Shown here: in pieces, positions 17,054-25,480 of the stretch
How the letters are laid out: each line of letters starts with the position of its first letter
How positions within the stretch are numbered: the first letter of the stretch is position 1
Source of the DNA: Candidatus Heimdallarchaeota archaeon LC_2
GTDB taxonomy: Archaea > Asgardarchaeota > Heimdallarchaeia > Heimdallarchaeales > Kariarchaeaceae
Length of the DNA: 36,850 nucleotides
Reading direction: 5' to 3'
NCBI GenBank assembly: GCA_001940725.1
Contig: MDVR01000023.1
Span: 1 to 36,850 of the forward strand
Notes under the pieces: model-generated
What the model was told of the DNA's origin: nothing
Databases searched by the model: none
What the model saw: the letters and a program-made list of their open reading frames with translations, nothing else
Program-made: the position numbers and the translations under genes

Positions 17054-18371
17054 ATTAATTGAGAATAAGGAAAAAAAAGTATCCTTGGACTCTGTACAGA
17101 TACAAGAGTTGAGTGATTATATTAGTAACAAGTCAGATTCAAAAATGCAATCAAGTGTAGCTCTTAAACAAATCTCGGCAACTCAAGTATTCATTCACCC
17201 AAAAAATGTTGTTGGGTCCATAGGTCTTACGAATGCACGTATTGTAATCGCACCAAAATTTTACGATCAATCAAAAGTAATTTTGGACGCAATTGCATTA
17301 ACAGGAAGACTCTCAAATTTAAGAATTGACCACTTTGATGAAGGGGTTTTTGAAAAATACTCATTTCTAGATTTAATTTTTACTGTGCTTGTTGAACAAT
17401 GTCAATATTTGATAAAACACGGTATTCTTAAGTCCTATGTGAATGTAACAGAACGGATGAATTTTGTGAGAGGCAAACTTCTTTTGAAGGAGACGTATTT
17501 GCAGAATTATGGTCTAAAAAGATTAGTTGTGTGTTCAATAGATGATATTACAACAAATATATTTGAGAATAAAGTGATTTTACACACTATACAGATAGGA
17601 TTAAGGACTGTCTCGTCAAATGCACTAAAAAATCGTTTAATAACTCTTTACCATAAATTTAATGAGGTCTGTGACGTTTCAGATATTGAATTGCCAATCA
17701 ATTTTGATCCGATGGAATACACATCCAAGAATTACTATTATAAAGACATCCATCAAACAATTAAATGGATCTTAGAAAACCTAACGATGAAAGATTATGA
17801 AAAATCTGGGGAGAGGAAATATAATTTCACATGGTTATTGGATACTTCAATTTTGTTTGAAGAAATAATAGAAATCCTTCTTAGAAATATTACATTGAAT
17901 AATGAATGGCACCTCGAAACTCAATATCCATTAAGAGGCATATATCCCTCAAATGCAAGTAAAAGTCATATCAGACGAAATGCTTCACCAAGGTTAGATG
18001 CAGTGATTCAAAATTCAATTGGGGCATCACTTATTATTGATATGAAGTACAAACAAATAATTGGGCAAACTATTAGCACTGGAGATATTTATCAAATGAT
18101 ATCGTATAATCATATGTTACGAGAGGATAATTTCACATCAATGATGATCTATCCATTAGACAATGAAGATATCGAAGGATTAGGAAATAAATTAATTCAT
18201 AGAGAGGAAATTATTTTACAACATCATAATAACAATTTACCGATTATGAGAATAATTGTTGTAGCTCTATCAATATCAAAGTTAATAAAAGAATTAATGA
18301 AACAAGATGGAGATAGAAACATTCATGAAACACTTAAGCAATACATCGCTGATTACTTTCAATCAATTTAA
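17040..18371 (+). CDS. mcrC: McrC-like nuclease subunit
   Basis: About 443 residues from the ATG at 17040, which overlaps the end of mcrB by 14 bases; an in-frame TTG at 17028 is an alternative. The N-terminal half follows the McrC layout, with an OB-like start and an Ile-Ala-Pro-Lys-Phe block near 80. It is followed by the 'F...l..YG...' region and a middle block with Asn-Ile-Phe-Glu-Asn-Lys. The nuclease core is Arg-Leu-Asp-Ala-Val then Ile-Ile-Asp-Met-Lys-Tyr-Lys (about 318-338), a PD-(D/E)XK site in its D-x-K form. McrC stimulates McrB GTP hydrolysis and cuts DNA. With mcrB it forms a complete and apparently intact system. The overlap implies coupled translation. Confidence 0.92.
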   Translation: MRIIKLIENKEKKVSLDSVQIQELSDYISNKSDSKMQSSVALKQISATQVFIHPKNVVGSIGLTNARIVIAPKFYDQSKVILDAIALTGRLSNLRIDHFDEGVFEKYSFLDLIFTVLVEQCQYLIKHGILKSYVNVTERMNFVRGKLLLKETYLQNYGLKRLVVCSIDDITTNIFENKVILHTIQIGLRTVSSNALKNRLITLYHKFNEVCDVSDIELPINFDPMEYTSKNYYYKDIHQTIKWILENLTMKDYEKSGERKYNFTWLLDTSILFEEIIEILLRNITLNNEWHLETQYPLRGIYPSNASKSHIRRNASPRLDAVIQNSIGASLIIDMKYKQIIGQTISTGDIYQMISYNHMLREDNFTSMMIYPLDNEDIEGLGNKLIHREEIILQHHNNNLPIMRIIVVALSISKLIKELMKQDGDRNIHETLKQYIADYFQSI

Positions 18372-18576
18372 TTTTGCGTATACCAATCACTATACGTAAT
18401 TCTATTAATTAAAAAAATGGGATTCGATCGATCAAAATCTGTAACAGGATCGCCTTTTATTGAATAATTCATCACGAATCAATTGTAAAACTCATAAAAG
18501 GTCTAAAGCCAAAATTCGTTTTTCTGTATGAAGATTAATTTTCTCCAATCGATCGTTATTTAAAATTAAGAAATAG

Positions 18577-19347
18577 AGATTCGTTATTATACATATTAGG
18601 AAATTATATTGTTTTGCGTTCCTTCTCAGCATTTCATTATTTTACACTACATTTTCAAATGTTTCTGGGACTCATAGCCATGAAGACATTGTTGGATGGA
18701 CATGGTCTGACAATGTTTCAAAAGGATCTCTATATTATTGGAATGTTACTGAATTGAGTGAGGATAATATTCCAGTTACAAGTGTCTCCAGTAATGGGTT
18801 GAATATTATTGAAGGGTCGATAATTGCAGTTACCATAATGGCTGATTTATATCAAATAGATTATCTTAGAATAGTCACAGTAACTGGAGACGATGTACCC
18901 TTAGGAATTAAAATCGATGGAAATTTAGTACACAATCCTGGAAGGCTAGGAGTTGAATTTGTTTATCCAAATATGGTAGTATGGAATAATGGGACACTGA
19001 CAAATCTCTTTTATATGAACACTCCTGAGTATAATGATCAACTAAAGTTTTCACCTTATGGATCAATTAAGGGAGAAGAATACGTTATTAACATAACACA
19101 AGGAAACTATCAGAAGATAATTGCACGCGATATTAATTCTGGGTTATTGACTAAATACCATATAAATTATCAAAATGCAGTGGTAACATATGAAAGAATA
19201 GATCATTATGACGGAGTTTACAAGGAAGGTCCTTTAATTTCAGCTAGTAAGTTCAATTTATCTTTTTCAACAATCCGATATCTTGTATTGTTTTTTCCAT
19301 TTTTGTTGTATAATTATTCAAAACATCGTTACGATAAATCACAATAA
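18577..19347 (+). CDS. Anchored secreted protein with no standard start codon
   Basis: A reading frame open from 18577 encodes a hydrophobic leader (Phe-Ala-Phe-Leu-Leu-Ser-Ile-Ser-Leu-Phe, near 18613), a polar extracellular part with Trp-Thr-Trp and Asn-x-Thr sites, and a C-terminal membrane helix (Tyr-Leu-Val-Leu-Phe-Phe-Pro-Phe-Leu-Leu) with a basic tail. Ahead of the leader the frame has ATT and ATA codons but no ATG, GTG or TTG; the first standard start is TTG 18754, which would delete the leader. So the true start is ATT/ATA, or a base has been lost. No named domain is recognised. It begins about 200 bases after mcrC and is probably a separate transcript. Confidence 0.6.
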   Translation, partial: RFVIIHIRKLYCFAFLLSISLFYTTFSNVSGTHSHEDIVGWTWSDNVSKGSLYYWNVTELSEDNIPVTSVSSNGLNIIEGSIIAVTIMADLYQIDYLRIVTVTGDDVPLGIKIDGNLVHNPGRLGVEFVYPNMVVWNNGTLTNLFYMNTPEYNDQLKFSPYGSIKGEEYVINITQGNYQKIIARDINSGLLTKYHINYQNAVVTYERIDHYDGVYKEGPLISASKFNLSFSTIRYLVLFFPFLLYNYSKHRYDKSQ

Positions 19348-19401
19348 TAGATCAATAGAGGTCTTTCTCATAAACTACTTTATTATTTATTTAAATTTGC
19401 C

Positions 19402-19678
19402 TCAATGATAATTCTTCAAACGCTCATCGAACGTCAAGATTTCATCACACTTCAACAGAGATTTACATTCTACTACCACACAATCAGTTAAATTCATTGG
19501 TTTACGCTCTCCAGTATCCTTTTGAAAGATTTCCCAAGCTGATGCAAGTATTTTTTCATTAGTGAAAATGATCTTTGCAAAATTTTGCTCAAAGAATGTA
19601 ATACCCCAAGATATCGCTTCTTCAATTCCCAAAAAATTTCATAGTTATGTTTATGAATTCATCAATTACATGATGCAA
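19402..19678 (-). pseudogene. PIN-domain toxin remnant, frameshifted and truncated
   Basis: The C-terminal 76 residues read as the end of a PIN (VapC-like) nuclease: Lys-Pro-Met-Asn-Leu-Thr-Asp-Cys-Val-Val-Val-Glu, then Ile-Leu-Thr-Phe-Asp-Glu-Arg-Leu, which carry the later acidic residues of the metal site. Joining them needs a frame change at the six-A run 19631-19636. In the other frame, upstream sequence reads His-His-Val-Ile-Asp-Glu-Phe-Ile-Asn-Ile-Thr-Met-Lys-Phe, as expected for the preceding PIN helix. Further upstream that frame has a stop codon, and the first catalytic Asp is missing. No antitoxin gene is beside it. It is probably dead. Confidence 0.65.
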
Positions 19679-19709
19679 TTATTCTAAGGAGTAATATTTG
19701 TAAACAATT

Positions 19710-20180
19710 TTATTGTATATATCCCATCCTAAAATTATATTTTTTACACTCGGAGTGGGAATTAAATATACTATAGATATGAATGATAAACCCGATTAAA
19801 AAGAAATAAGTGATGATAATTACGAAAAACATCCCTATACCTTTACCTGTGTCCCCAAAATAAGCATAACCTAATCCGGGTAAAAATAAGCTAATTATGG
19901 CAGCCATTGTGGGGTCTTTCCTTCCACCTATTCTAATAATAGTTGCAGGCTGTTGATATGCTGGTTGGGGTGAAGTGATATTAACATTTATTTGTTGTTG
20001 TTGAGCTGGATTTGGACCAACTGTAGGTTGTTGATTATGACTTGGAGTTTGTTGAACTGTATTTTCCCCTCCCATTGTCTTTGCTGGACCTTCCTGTTGA
20101 ACAGTCATCGTGGCCCCACAATTCGTACAAAAACCTGATGTGGGGGGATTTTGAGTTCCGCATGCTGCACAATATTGCAT
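19710..20180 (-). CDS. Zinc-ribbon membrane protein, TM2-like
   Basis: About 156 residues from the internal ATG at 20180, directly before the zinc ribbon; a longer frame to 20213 adds a hydrophobic stretch that is unlikely to be real. Order: a Cys-Ala-Ala-Cys-Gly ... Cys-Thr-Asn-Cys-Gly zinc ribbon (residues 4-22), a Gln/Pro/Thr-rich linker, then Asp-Pro-Thr-Met-Ala-Ala-Ile-Ile-Ser-Leu-Phe-Leu-Pro-Gly-Leu-Gly. Two membrane segments with Gly-Lys-Gly complete it. This matches small TM2/DUF-type archaeal membrane proteins with a cytoplasmic ribbon. The role is unknown. It diverges from a YccF-domain gene, which also opens with a Gln/Pro-rich tail. Confidence 0.7.
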   Translation of the reverse strand: MQYCAACGTQNPPTSGFCTNCGATMTVQQEGPAKTMGGENTVQQTPSHNQQPTVGPNPAQQQQINVNITSPQPAYQQPATIIRIGGRKDPTMAAIISLFLPGLGYAYFGDTGKGIGMFFVIIITYFFLIGFIIHIYSIFNSHSECKKYNFRMGYIQ

Positions 20181-20374
20181 ATAGAATAAATAGAAATTTA
20201 GTTTAAAATACAAATTATGAAATAGAAGATTAAAGGATAATTTTCAATCATTAATATTCATTTGTTTATCATAAGCTCTAAAGTTTAGGAATATTTTATA
20301 AAAAACAATATTTTTTATATTATCCCGCAATATTTTTGAATGTTTGCCAAGTCACATCGCAACGGTAATTTTTT

Positions 20375-20827
20375 ATGGAACAACAACCACAACAACCACA
20401 ACAACCGCAACAACAAGTAATAGTAATTAATCAAGATCAGGGAACAAATATCATTCTAAGATTTTTTTGGATGATATTTATAGGATGGTGGCTTTCAGGC
20501 ATATTCTGGTTCGTCGGTGTAATATTGACACTATTGATAGTAACTTCACCTTTAGGAATGGTGGTAATGCAAAAGATTGGATGGGCATTTTCTCTTTATA
20601 AAGACGTAAAGGATCCAACAATTGTTGTAGCAGGTAATACGACAATAATAATGGAACAACAACAAACTAGCTTCGTTATTCGATATTTATATTTCATCTT
20701 CTTTGGATGGTGGATAGGATTTATCGCTTTAATTGTTGCATGGATTCTTGGTGTCATAATCATTGGTCTACCATTTAGTATATTGATTATGAACAGAATG
20801 GGTAAAATAATTACTCTTGCTTCATAA
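20375..20827 (+). CDS. YccF-domain membrane protein, duplicated
   Basis: A 150-residue membrane protein. A Gln-Pro repeat tail (residues 3-14, encoded by a CAACCA-type repeat) is followed by two YccF-like units, about 24-73 and 98-148. Each has the signature Phe-x-Gly-Trp-Trp and a hydrophobic hairpin; the second ends with Ile-Ile-Gly-Leu-Pro-Phe. YccF proteins are small inner-membrane proteins of unknown function, and two units in one chain is the usual arrangement. The next gene starts 32 bases later in the same direction, so both may share a transcript. Family assignment is firm; function is not known. Confidence 0.85.
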   Translation: MEQQPQQPQQPQQQVIVINQDQGTNIILRFFWMIFIGWWLSGIFWFVGVILTLLIVTSPLGMVVMQKIGWAFSLYKDVKDPTIVVAGNTTIIMEQQQTSFVIRYLYFIFFGWWIGFIALIVAWILGVIIIGLPFSILIMNRMGKIITLAS

Positions 20828-20859
20828 TTTTAACAAAACAATAAGAACTTAGGATAATT

Positions 20860-21657
20860 ATGAATAAAAACTTAATTTCGTTATTATTAGTGATTTTATT
20901 TCTTTCTTCTATATCTACATCGGTATCCGGAGATACATTTACTGGAGTAGGAAATAAAACCACAGCTACATTTGAAAGTGTAAAGTACACAAAAATTGAT
21001 TGGACAACAACTGCATCTAACGAATTTGATATATTTTCAGCATTTATTGAACCCATTATTGAAGATGTGTTTTTCTTAGATTCATTTGATGGTTCTACAG
21101 GTACAACCTATCTATACGAAGAGGGGACCTTCTATTTTGATGTAATAGCTGCAAATTTAGATAGTTGGGAGATTACAACAACTCCAACTACAGGTGAATA
21201 CTTTACTGATACAACATCAGGTCAAGGCAACTCAAATACAAAATTATTTGAGTGTTTTGGTGAATGTGAGATAACATGGAGTACAGTGGCAGCAAATGAA
21301 TTTGATGTATTTTCAGCTTTTATTGAACCTATTGAAGAAAAATTATTTTTCTTTGAATTCTTTGATGGTGCTAGTGGTAGCACATTTTTGTATGAATCAG
21401 GACTATTTTATTTTAATGTTATAGCTGCTAATTTGGAAAGCTGGACCATTAATTTGGACATAACACCTGCAACAAATGATGCCACATTATCTGATACTTC
21501 AATTTTAGATGATGAATCATCTTCACTAACTACCGATAATGATAAACAATCTGAATCATCAACAGATGAAGAAGCAGTTGGTTTTACTGGTTTATTAGTT
21601 TTAGTTGCAATAGTGACAAAATCTATCATTAGATACAATATGAAGAAAAAGAAATAG
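20860..21657 (+). CDS. Anchored secreted protein with two internal repeats
   Basis: 265 residues: a signal peptide (cleaved near Ser-Gly-Asp, about 24), two copies of a roughly 60-residue module (about 46-105 and 137-196), and an acidic Ser/Thr-rich linker. A C-terminal membrane helix (about 243-258) and a Lys-rich tail follow. Each module carries Glu-Phe-Asp-(Ile/Val)-Phe-Ser-Ala-Phe-Ile-Glu-Pro-Ile, then Phe-Asp-Gly-x-(Thr/Ser)-Gly and Phe-Tyr-Phe-(Asp/Asn)-Val-Ile-Ala-Ala-Asn-Leu. The design resembles a short beta-sandwich surface module like those in cell-envelope proteins. No named family is recognised. It is a probable surface protein, co-transcribed with the YccF gene 32 bases upstream. 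Confidence 0.8.
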   Translation: MNKNLISLLLVILFLSSISTSVSGDTFTGVGNKTTATFESVKYTKIDWTTTASNEFDIFSAFIEPIIEDVFFLDSFDGSTGTTYLYEEGTFYFDVIAANLDSWEITTTPTTGEYFTDTTSGQGNSNTKLFECFGECEITWSTVAANEFDVFSAFIEPIEEKLFFFEFFDGASGSTFLYESGLFYFNVIAANLESWTINLDITPATNDATLSDTSILDDESSSLTTDNDKQSESSTDEEAVGFTGLLVLVAIVTKSIIRYNMKKKK

Positions 21658-21729
21658 TTTCAAATTAACTAGTATTAAGATCGATTAATCAGGAAGCATT
21701 ACAGGTAAATTCAAAATTTCTGTTATTCA

Positions 21730-22899
21730 TTATTTATCGCTTAACGTAAAATATTTATCGATTGCATTTTCTTTAATTTCTTTCGATACATTTCTATCGT
21801 TTAGGTCCAAATCTGTTTCTATCTCAATTTGGAGATATTCTTTTCTATATTTTATCCGTAGTGTCTCTATTGAAATGAATTCCTTATTTTTTATTACGTA
21901 CCAAAAATCCCAACCATTATGCCTGGATTTGTTTAACAAAAATGCTGAGAGTTTATGAATCGATCCCACGAAATCCCTAAAAGATAAAGTACCATCAACT
22001 TTTATTATTGCTTCAAATTTCTTATTAGGCGAATATAATGTTTCACCGACCCCGAGCATTCCCATTTCGATCAATTTGACGAAATCGATTCTTGGTAAAT
22101 CACGTTTTGAGAAGGTTTTGAAGTATTTATCTTCAATTTTTGTTGGCGAATTAATTTTATCAATCCGATTTCTGGCAACTTCAATATACTTTTGATTTTT
22201 TTCAATACCAATCCAATTCCTTTTCAATTTTTTTGCTACTGCACCAGTAGTTCCTGATCCAAAAAAAGGATCGAGCACTAAATCGCCAATATTTGTCGAA
22301 GATAAGATTACTCGACTAAGTAAAGCTTCTGGCTTTTGTGTGCTGTGTGCTTTTTTTCCTTCTACCATAACCCTCTCCTTGCCTTGACAAATTGGTATTA
22401 ACCAATCACTTCGCATTTGCTTATTTCCATTTATTTTTTTCATTGTGTTATAATTAAAAGTATATTTCCCCTTTTTTGATTTCTTAGCCCAAATTATAGT
22501 TTCATGGGCATTTGTAAATCTAGTTCCTCGAAAATTGGGAGTAGGATTTGTCTTGACCCAAATGATGTCATTCAATATCCAAAAACCCAAATCATGCAAT
22601 ATTGTTCCAATCCGATAAATATTATGATATGTTCCAATTACCCATATTGTTCCATCATCTTTAAGGACCTTTTTACAACTTTTCAGCCATTCAAGAGTGA
22701 ATTTATCATATTCAGTTATAGTTGCAAATTTATCCCATTCATCTGCAACCCCATCATATTTTTTTTCATTCGGGCGAAGCAAATTATTTTCAATTTGTAG
22801 ATTGTATGGGGGATCGGCAAAAATCATATCTACGCTGTTTTCCGGTAAATCATTAAGAATCTCAACACAATTACCTTGTAGGATACGATTTACTTCCAT
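21730..22899 (-). CDS. Orphan N6-adenine DNA methyltransferase, CcrM/HinfI-like
   Basis: A 389-residue beta-class methyltransferase. The catalytic motif Asp29-Pro-Pro-Tyr-Asn comes first, the target region lies between, and the SAM motif Asp210-Pro-Phe-Phe-Gly-Ser-Gly-Thr-Thr comes last with Thr-Gln-Lys-Pro-Glu ahead of it. After residue 260 a further domain has Ile-Glu-Met-Gly-Met-Leu-Gly-Val-Gly-Glu-Thr-Leu-Tyr and Gly-Ser-Ile-His-Lys-Leu-Ser, ending in Gly-Trp-Asp-Phe-Trp-Tyr. This is the RAMA-type C-terminal domain of CcrM and M.HinfI, so a GANTC-like target is plausible. No nuclease gene lies next to it, so it is probably a solitary methylase for regulation or self-marking. Confidence 0.9.
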   Translation of the reverse strand: MEVNRILQGNCVEILNDLPENSVDMIFADPPYNLQIENNLLRPNEKKYDGVADEWDKFATITEYDKFTLEWLKSCKKVLKDDGTIWVIGTYHNIYRIGTILHDLGFWILNDIIWVKTNPTPNFRGTRFTNAHETIIWAKKSKKGKYTFNYNTMKKINGNKQMRSDWLIPICQGKERVMVEGKKAHSTQKPEALLSRVILSSTNIGDLVLDPFFGSGTTGAVAKKLKRNWIGIEKNQKYIEVARNRIDKINSPTKIEDKYFKTFSKRDLPRIDFVKLIEMGMLGVGETLYSPNKKFEAIIKVDGTLSFRDFVGSIHKLSAFLLNKSRHNGWDFWYVIKNKEFISIETLRIKYRKEYLQIEIETDLDLNDRNVSKEIKENAIDKYFTLSDK

Positions 22900-23048
22900 A
22901 AATTAACACTTATAATAATTAGATTTTAACGTATAGTAAATGGACTATACAGGTGATTCAATAATAATAATTCAGATGAACTATTTTGTATTAACTAATT
23001 ATACAATTGAATACGATTGATATAATTGTAATTTCAGTTTGTAGAAAA

Positions 23049-24386
23049 CTAAACTTCTATTTTGCGTTTTCCATACCTAAGAATAGCTAAAGTAACCAAA
23101 CCTATTACATAAAAAGGGGATATTTGTAGTGATCCTTGTTCTTGAACTTCAGGAGTAACAGAAAAAGAACTAAGAACTACTGATGTACTTGTATCAGAAT
23201 CGTCAACAATTAAAATTGATGCGTCATAATAAAATGATGTGGCTGCAAACCAAAATGCATTATATGTAGGAATGATCTTTAATTGCGTTCCGATTAATGG
23301 TCCAGAAATCGCTAATCCTTTAATATTCCATATATTTTCTAAATTGTCTATAAATAATGGTAAATCGAAAGTTACATCAGCATTAAAAACGTTATTGTCA
23401 TCCTCATATGATGTAAAATCCAATTTTGTTCCATTTATATTTGCATAGTAAGTTATTGCCAAATCCTCACTATCCACATATAGAGTAAAAAGGTCTTGAT
23501 TCACGAAATTATGATTTAATACTTGAATTTTGGATAATTCTTCAAACGGTAACAACAAGACATCATTATCAAATTGAATAATTTGGGTTAATTCTTTTTC
23601 ATGATAAAGATTATAAGGTTCGATATTATCATTAAATGTTGTTGGGAAATAAATAGATCTATCAGTTAGATAAGCTCCATAGGGATAGCGATCATAAGAG
23701 GCAGCTAATTGGGTTTGTGTAGATAAAACCTTTGTATCAGGGTGCAACTTTAGCCAGGTTTCCCAAGTAGTTTCTATGGATTCCACATAATCAATATTTC
23801 CAGCCAATTGTTGTCCTTTTACAACGAAGCCACCCATTTGAGACCAATGTTTACCAGTATCACATTCATAAAAAACCAAATTATTTTCAAAAAGTAAACC
23901 ACTCACACCTAATTGTGTATCATTCAAATCTCCAGCGGGATAGATTAATCCTGAACCTGTTAGCGGACAGTAAGTAATGCTTACTTTATTTCCATTAAAA
24001 TCATCATTTACTATCTCATGCCAGCTAAGGATATTATATGGGTAAGCTCTGGCAATACCATCAATAGTTATTCCGATTACCTTTTGACGAGGATCTTCTG
24101 GGGCCATGTCATGAGTTGGGTCTACAAATCGAGGGCTATCTATACTTCGAATGGCATCTTTCAAAGCCCCTCTGTGTAATTCTTCGAATTGAAAATTGCA
24201 TTCTGGTTCTGTTTGGGCTTGATGGGGAGTCAAATTTGCATTGTTTTGAGAATATGGAGCTGGAAATGGAATTTGATTTGCTTGGTTATTCGTATGAAAA
24301 GATGCTTGCGTATTTATAATTGGATTAAAAAGAAAACTAATAAACATTAATGACAGAAAAATCGATTTTGGTGGATGTATCTTCAT
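23049..24386 (-). CDS. DUF3179 anchored secreted protein
   Basis: 445 residues: signal peptide (1-28), a DUF3179 domain, and a C-terminal membrane helix with an Arg/Lys tail. The domain signature is clear: Ala-Tyr-Pro-Tyr-Asn-Ile-Leu-Ser-Trp-His-Glu, then Ile-Thr-Tyr-Cys-Pro-Leu-Thr-Gly-Ser-Gly, Gly-Val-Ser-Gly-Leu-Leu, and later a Trp-x-x-Trp block near Glu-Thr-Thr-Trp-Glu-Thr-Trp. The Cys and neighbouring polar residues are conserved in the family and might bind a cofactor or metal. The function of DUF3179 is not established. It stands alone between the methyltransferase and the fluoride operon, all on the minus strand. Confidence 0.85.
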   Translation of the reverse strand: MKIHPPKSIFLSLMFISFLFNPIINTQASFHTNNQANQIPFPAPYSQNNANLTPHQAQTEPECNFQFEELHRGALKDAIRSIDSPRFVDPTHDMAPEDPRQKVIGITIDGIARAYPYNILSWHEIVNDDFNGNKVSITYCPLTGSGLIYPAGDLNDTQLGVSGLLFENNLVFYECDTGKHWSQMGGFVVKGQQLAGNIDYVESIETTWETWLKLHPDTKVLSTQTQLAASYDRYPYGAYLTDRSIYFPTTFNDNIEPYNLYHEKELTQIIQFDNDVLLLPFEELSKIQVLNHNFVNQDLFTLYVDSEDLAITYYANINGTKLDFTSYEDDNNVFNADVTFDLPLFIDNLENIWNIKGLAISGPLIGTQLKIIPTYNAFWFAATSFYYDASILIVDDSDTSTSVVLSSFSVTPEVQEQGSLQISPFYVIGLVTLAILRYGKRKIEV

Positions 24387-24501
24387 TTCAGTACAGAATA
24401 TTAATCAACTTGTAATTAATACCCTTTGGTATTAAAAAAATAACCTCTAGGATCCATTAATTTAAGAAAACGGTCGTCGACAAATCCAAGTCGTAATAAG
24501 A

Positions 24502-25182
24502 TTAACCTAAATAAACTGGTAGATCTTTATCGCTTTCTTTGAATTCAAGAATTACTGTATAAATCTTATGAGCTAATCTCTCAGCTTCATCAATTGTATC
24601 TTCAATAAGTAAACCGATAAATTCTGCTTGATTAAATTCTTTGAAATTTATGTTTTCCTCTGAATATAATTTTTCCAAGAAATTAGAATGTAACATATCC
24701 GCATCCTTCTCTAATTTGCTAATCTTTTGTAAGTCTAAAGAATATTGAGTCTTTTCGATTGAAATAAACCAATCATCTAAGGAATCAAATAATTGGATTA
24801 AAATGTTTATCATCTGCAGTTGATGATCTTTTATCCAATCTCGCATTGTCGAAAGTCCAATTCTGTGTCCGATTCTTTGAACATTTTCCATAATATACTC
24901 AAAACTCTCGTATACACGAAGAAAATCTAACTTTTTAACTGGAAGGAAAATATCATTTAGAAGCTGATTATACACAGATTGAGAATAAAGTTCATTTCGA
25001 TCATCAAAGTTTTGTAGTAATTCGGTCATTTCAGCTGTTTTTACATTTAGATCTGCTTTTTTCAATATCATTATTTCGTAAGTAATATTCTTAATTAATG
25101 TTTCAAATATCTCCAATAATCGACCTTGTTTAATTAAACTAGCCATTTCATGTATTTCAGCTTCTTTTTCTTTATCCTTCAA
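24502..25182 (-). CDS. DUF47 / PhoU-like protein
   Basis: A 226-residue all-helical cytoplasmic protein of the DUF47 (TIGR00153, PhoU-like) family. Members form metal-bound helical bundles and are often next to phosphate transporters, where they are thought to regulate transport. Typical acidic and His-rich helices are visible (Gln-Arg-Ile-Gly-His-Arg, Glu-Lys-Asp-Ala-Asp, and Ile-Glu-Asp-Thr-Ile-Asp-Glu-Ala-Glu). Here there is no transporter of that type; it is the last gene of the crcB operon, overlapping the DUF190 gene by the four-base ATGA. Its partnership with a fluoride channel gene is the odd part. Confidence 0.8.
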   Translation of the reverse strand: MKDKEKEAEIHEMASLIKQGRLLEIFETLIKNITYEIMILKKADLNVKTAEMTELLQNFDDRNELYSQSVYNQLLNDIFLPVKKLDFLRVYESFEYIMENVQRIGHRIGLSTMRDWIKDHQLQMINILIQLFDSLDDWFISIEKTQYSLDLQKISKLEKDADMLHSNFLEKLYSEENINFKEFNQAEFIGLLIEDTIDEAERLAHKIYTVILEFKESDKDLPVYLG

Positions 25183-25475
25183 ATTACATATACCTCCTCA
25201 ATTGTCATCAATCCATGGTTATCAATCATTATTTTGAGTTTTGGAATCACTTGTTGAATTACTACTGGGTCATCTATTATCTCAATTATTTGGGGTAATT
25301 CAATCATGCCCCGTAGTAAACCTGCTTTATACTCTTTTTCTCCATAGGCAGCAATACCTTGAATAACTAGGGCTCCCAAAAGCCCCTCATTTTCACAAAA
25401 TTCCAATATTAATTTGGACAATTTTTTCTTGTCTTTTCTAATATTTCCAGGAACTCGTATTAATACTTTGAGCAT
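25179..25475 (-). CDS. DUF190 PII-like protein
   Basis: 98 residues, the standard length for DUF190. It has the PII-like ferredoxin fold signs: Leu-Lys-Val-Leu-Ile-Arg-Val, Gly-Ala-Leu-Val-Ile-Gln-Gly-Ile-Ala-Ala-Tyr-Gly, and Leu-Pro-Gln-Ile-Ile-Glu-Ile-Ile-Asp. DUF190 genes commonly sit next to crcB and are thought to be small trimeric regulators, possibly sensing a nucleotide. It starts five bases after the crcB stop and overlaps the next gene by ATGA, so the three are one operon. Confidence 0.85.
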   Translation of the reverse strand: MLKVLIRVPGNIRKDKKKLSKLILEFCENEGLLGALVIQGIAAYGEKEYKAGLLRGMIELPQIIEIIDDPVVIQQVIPKLKIMIDNHGLMTIEEVYVI

Positions 25476-25480
25476 TTTCC

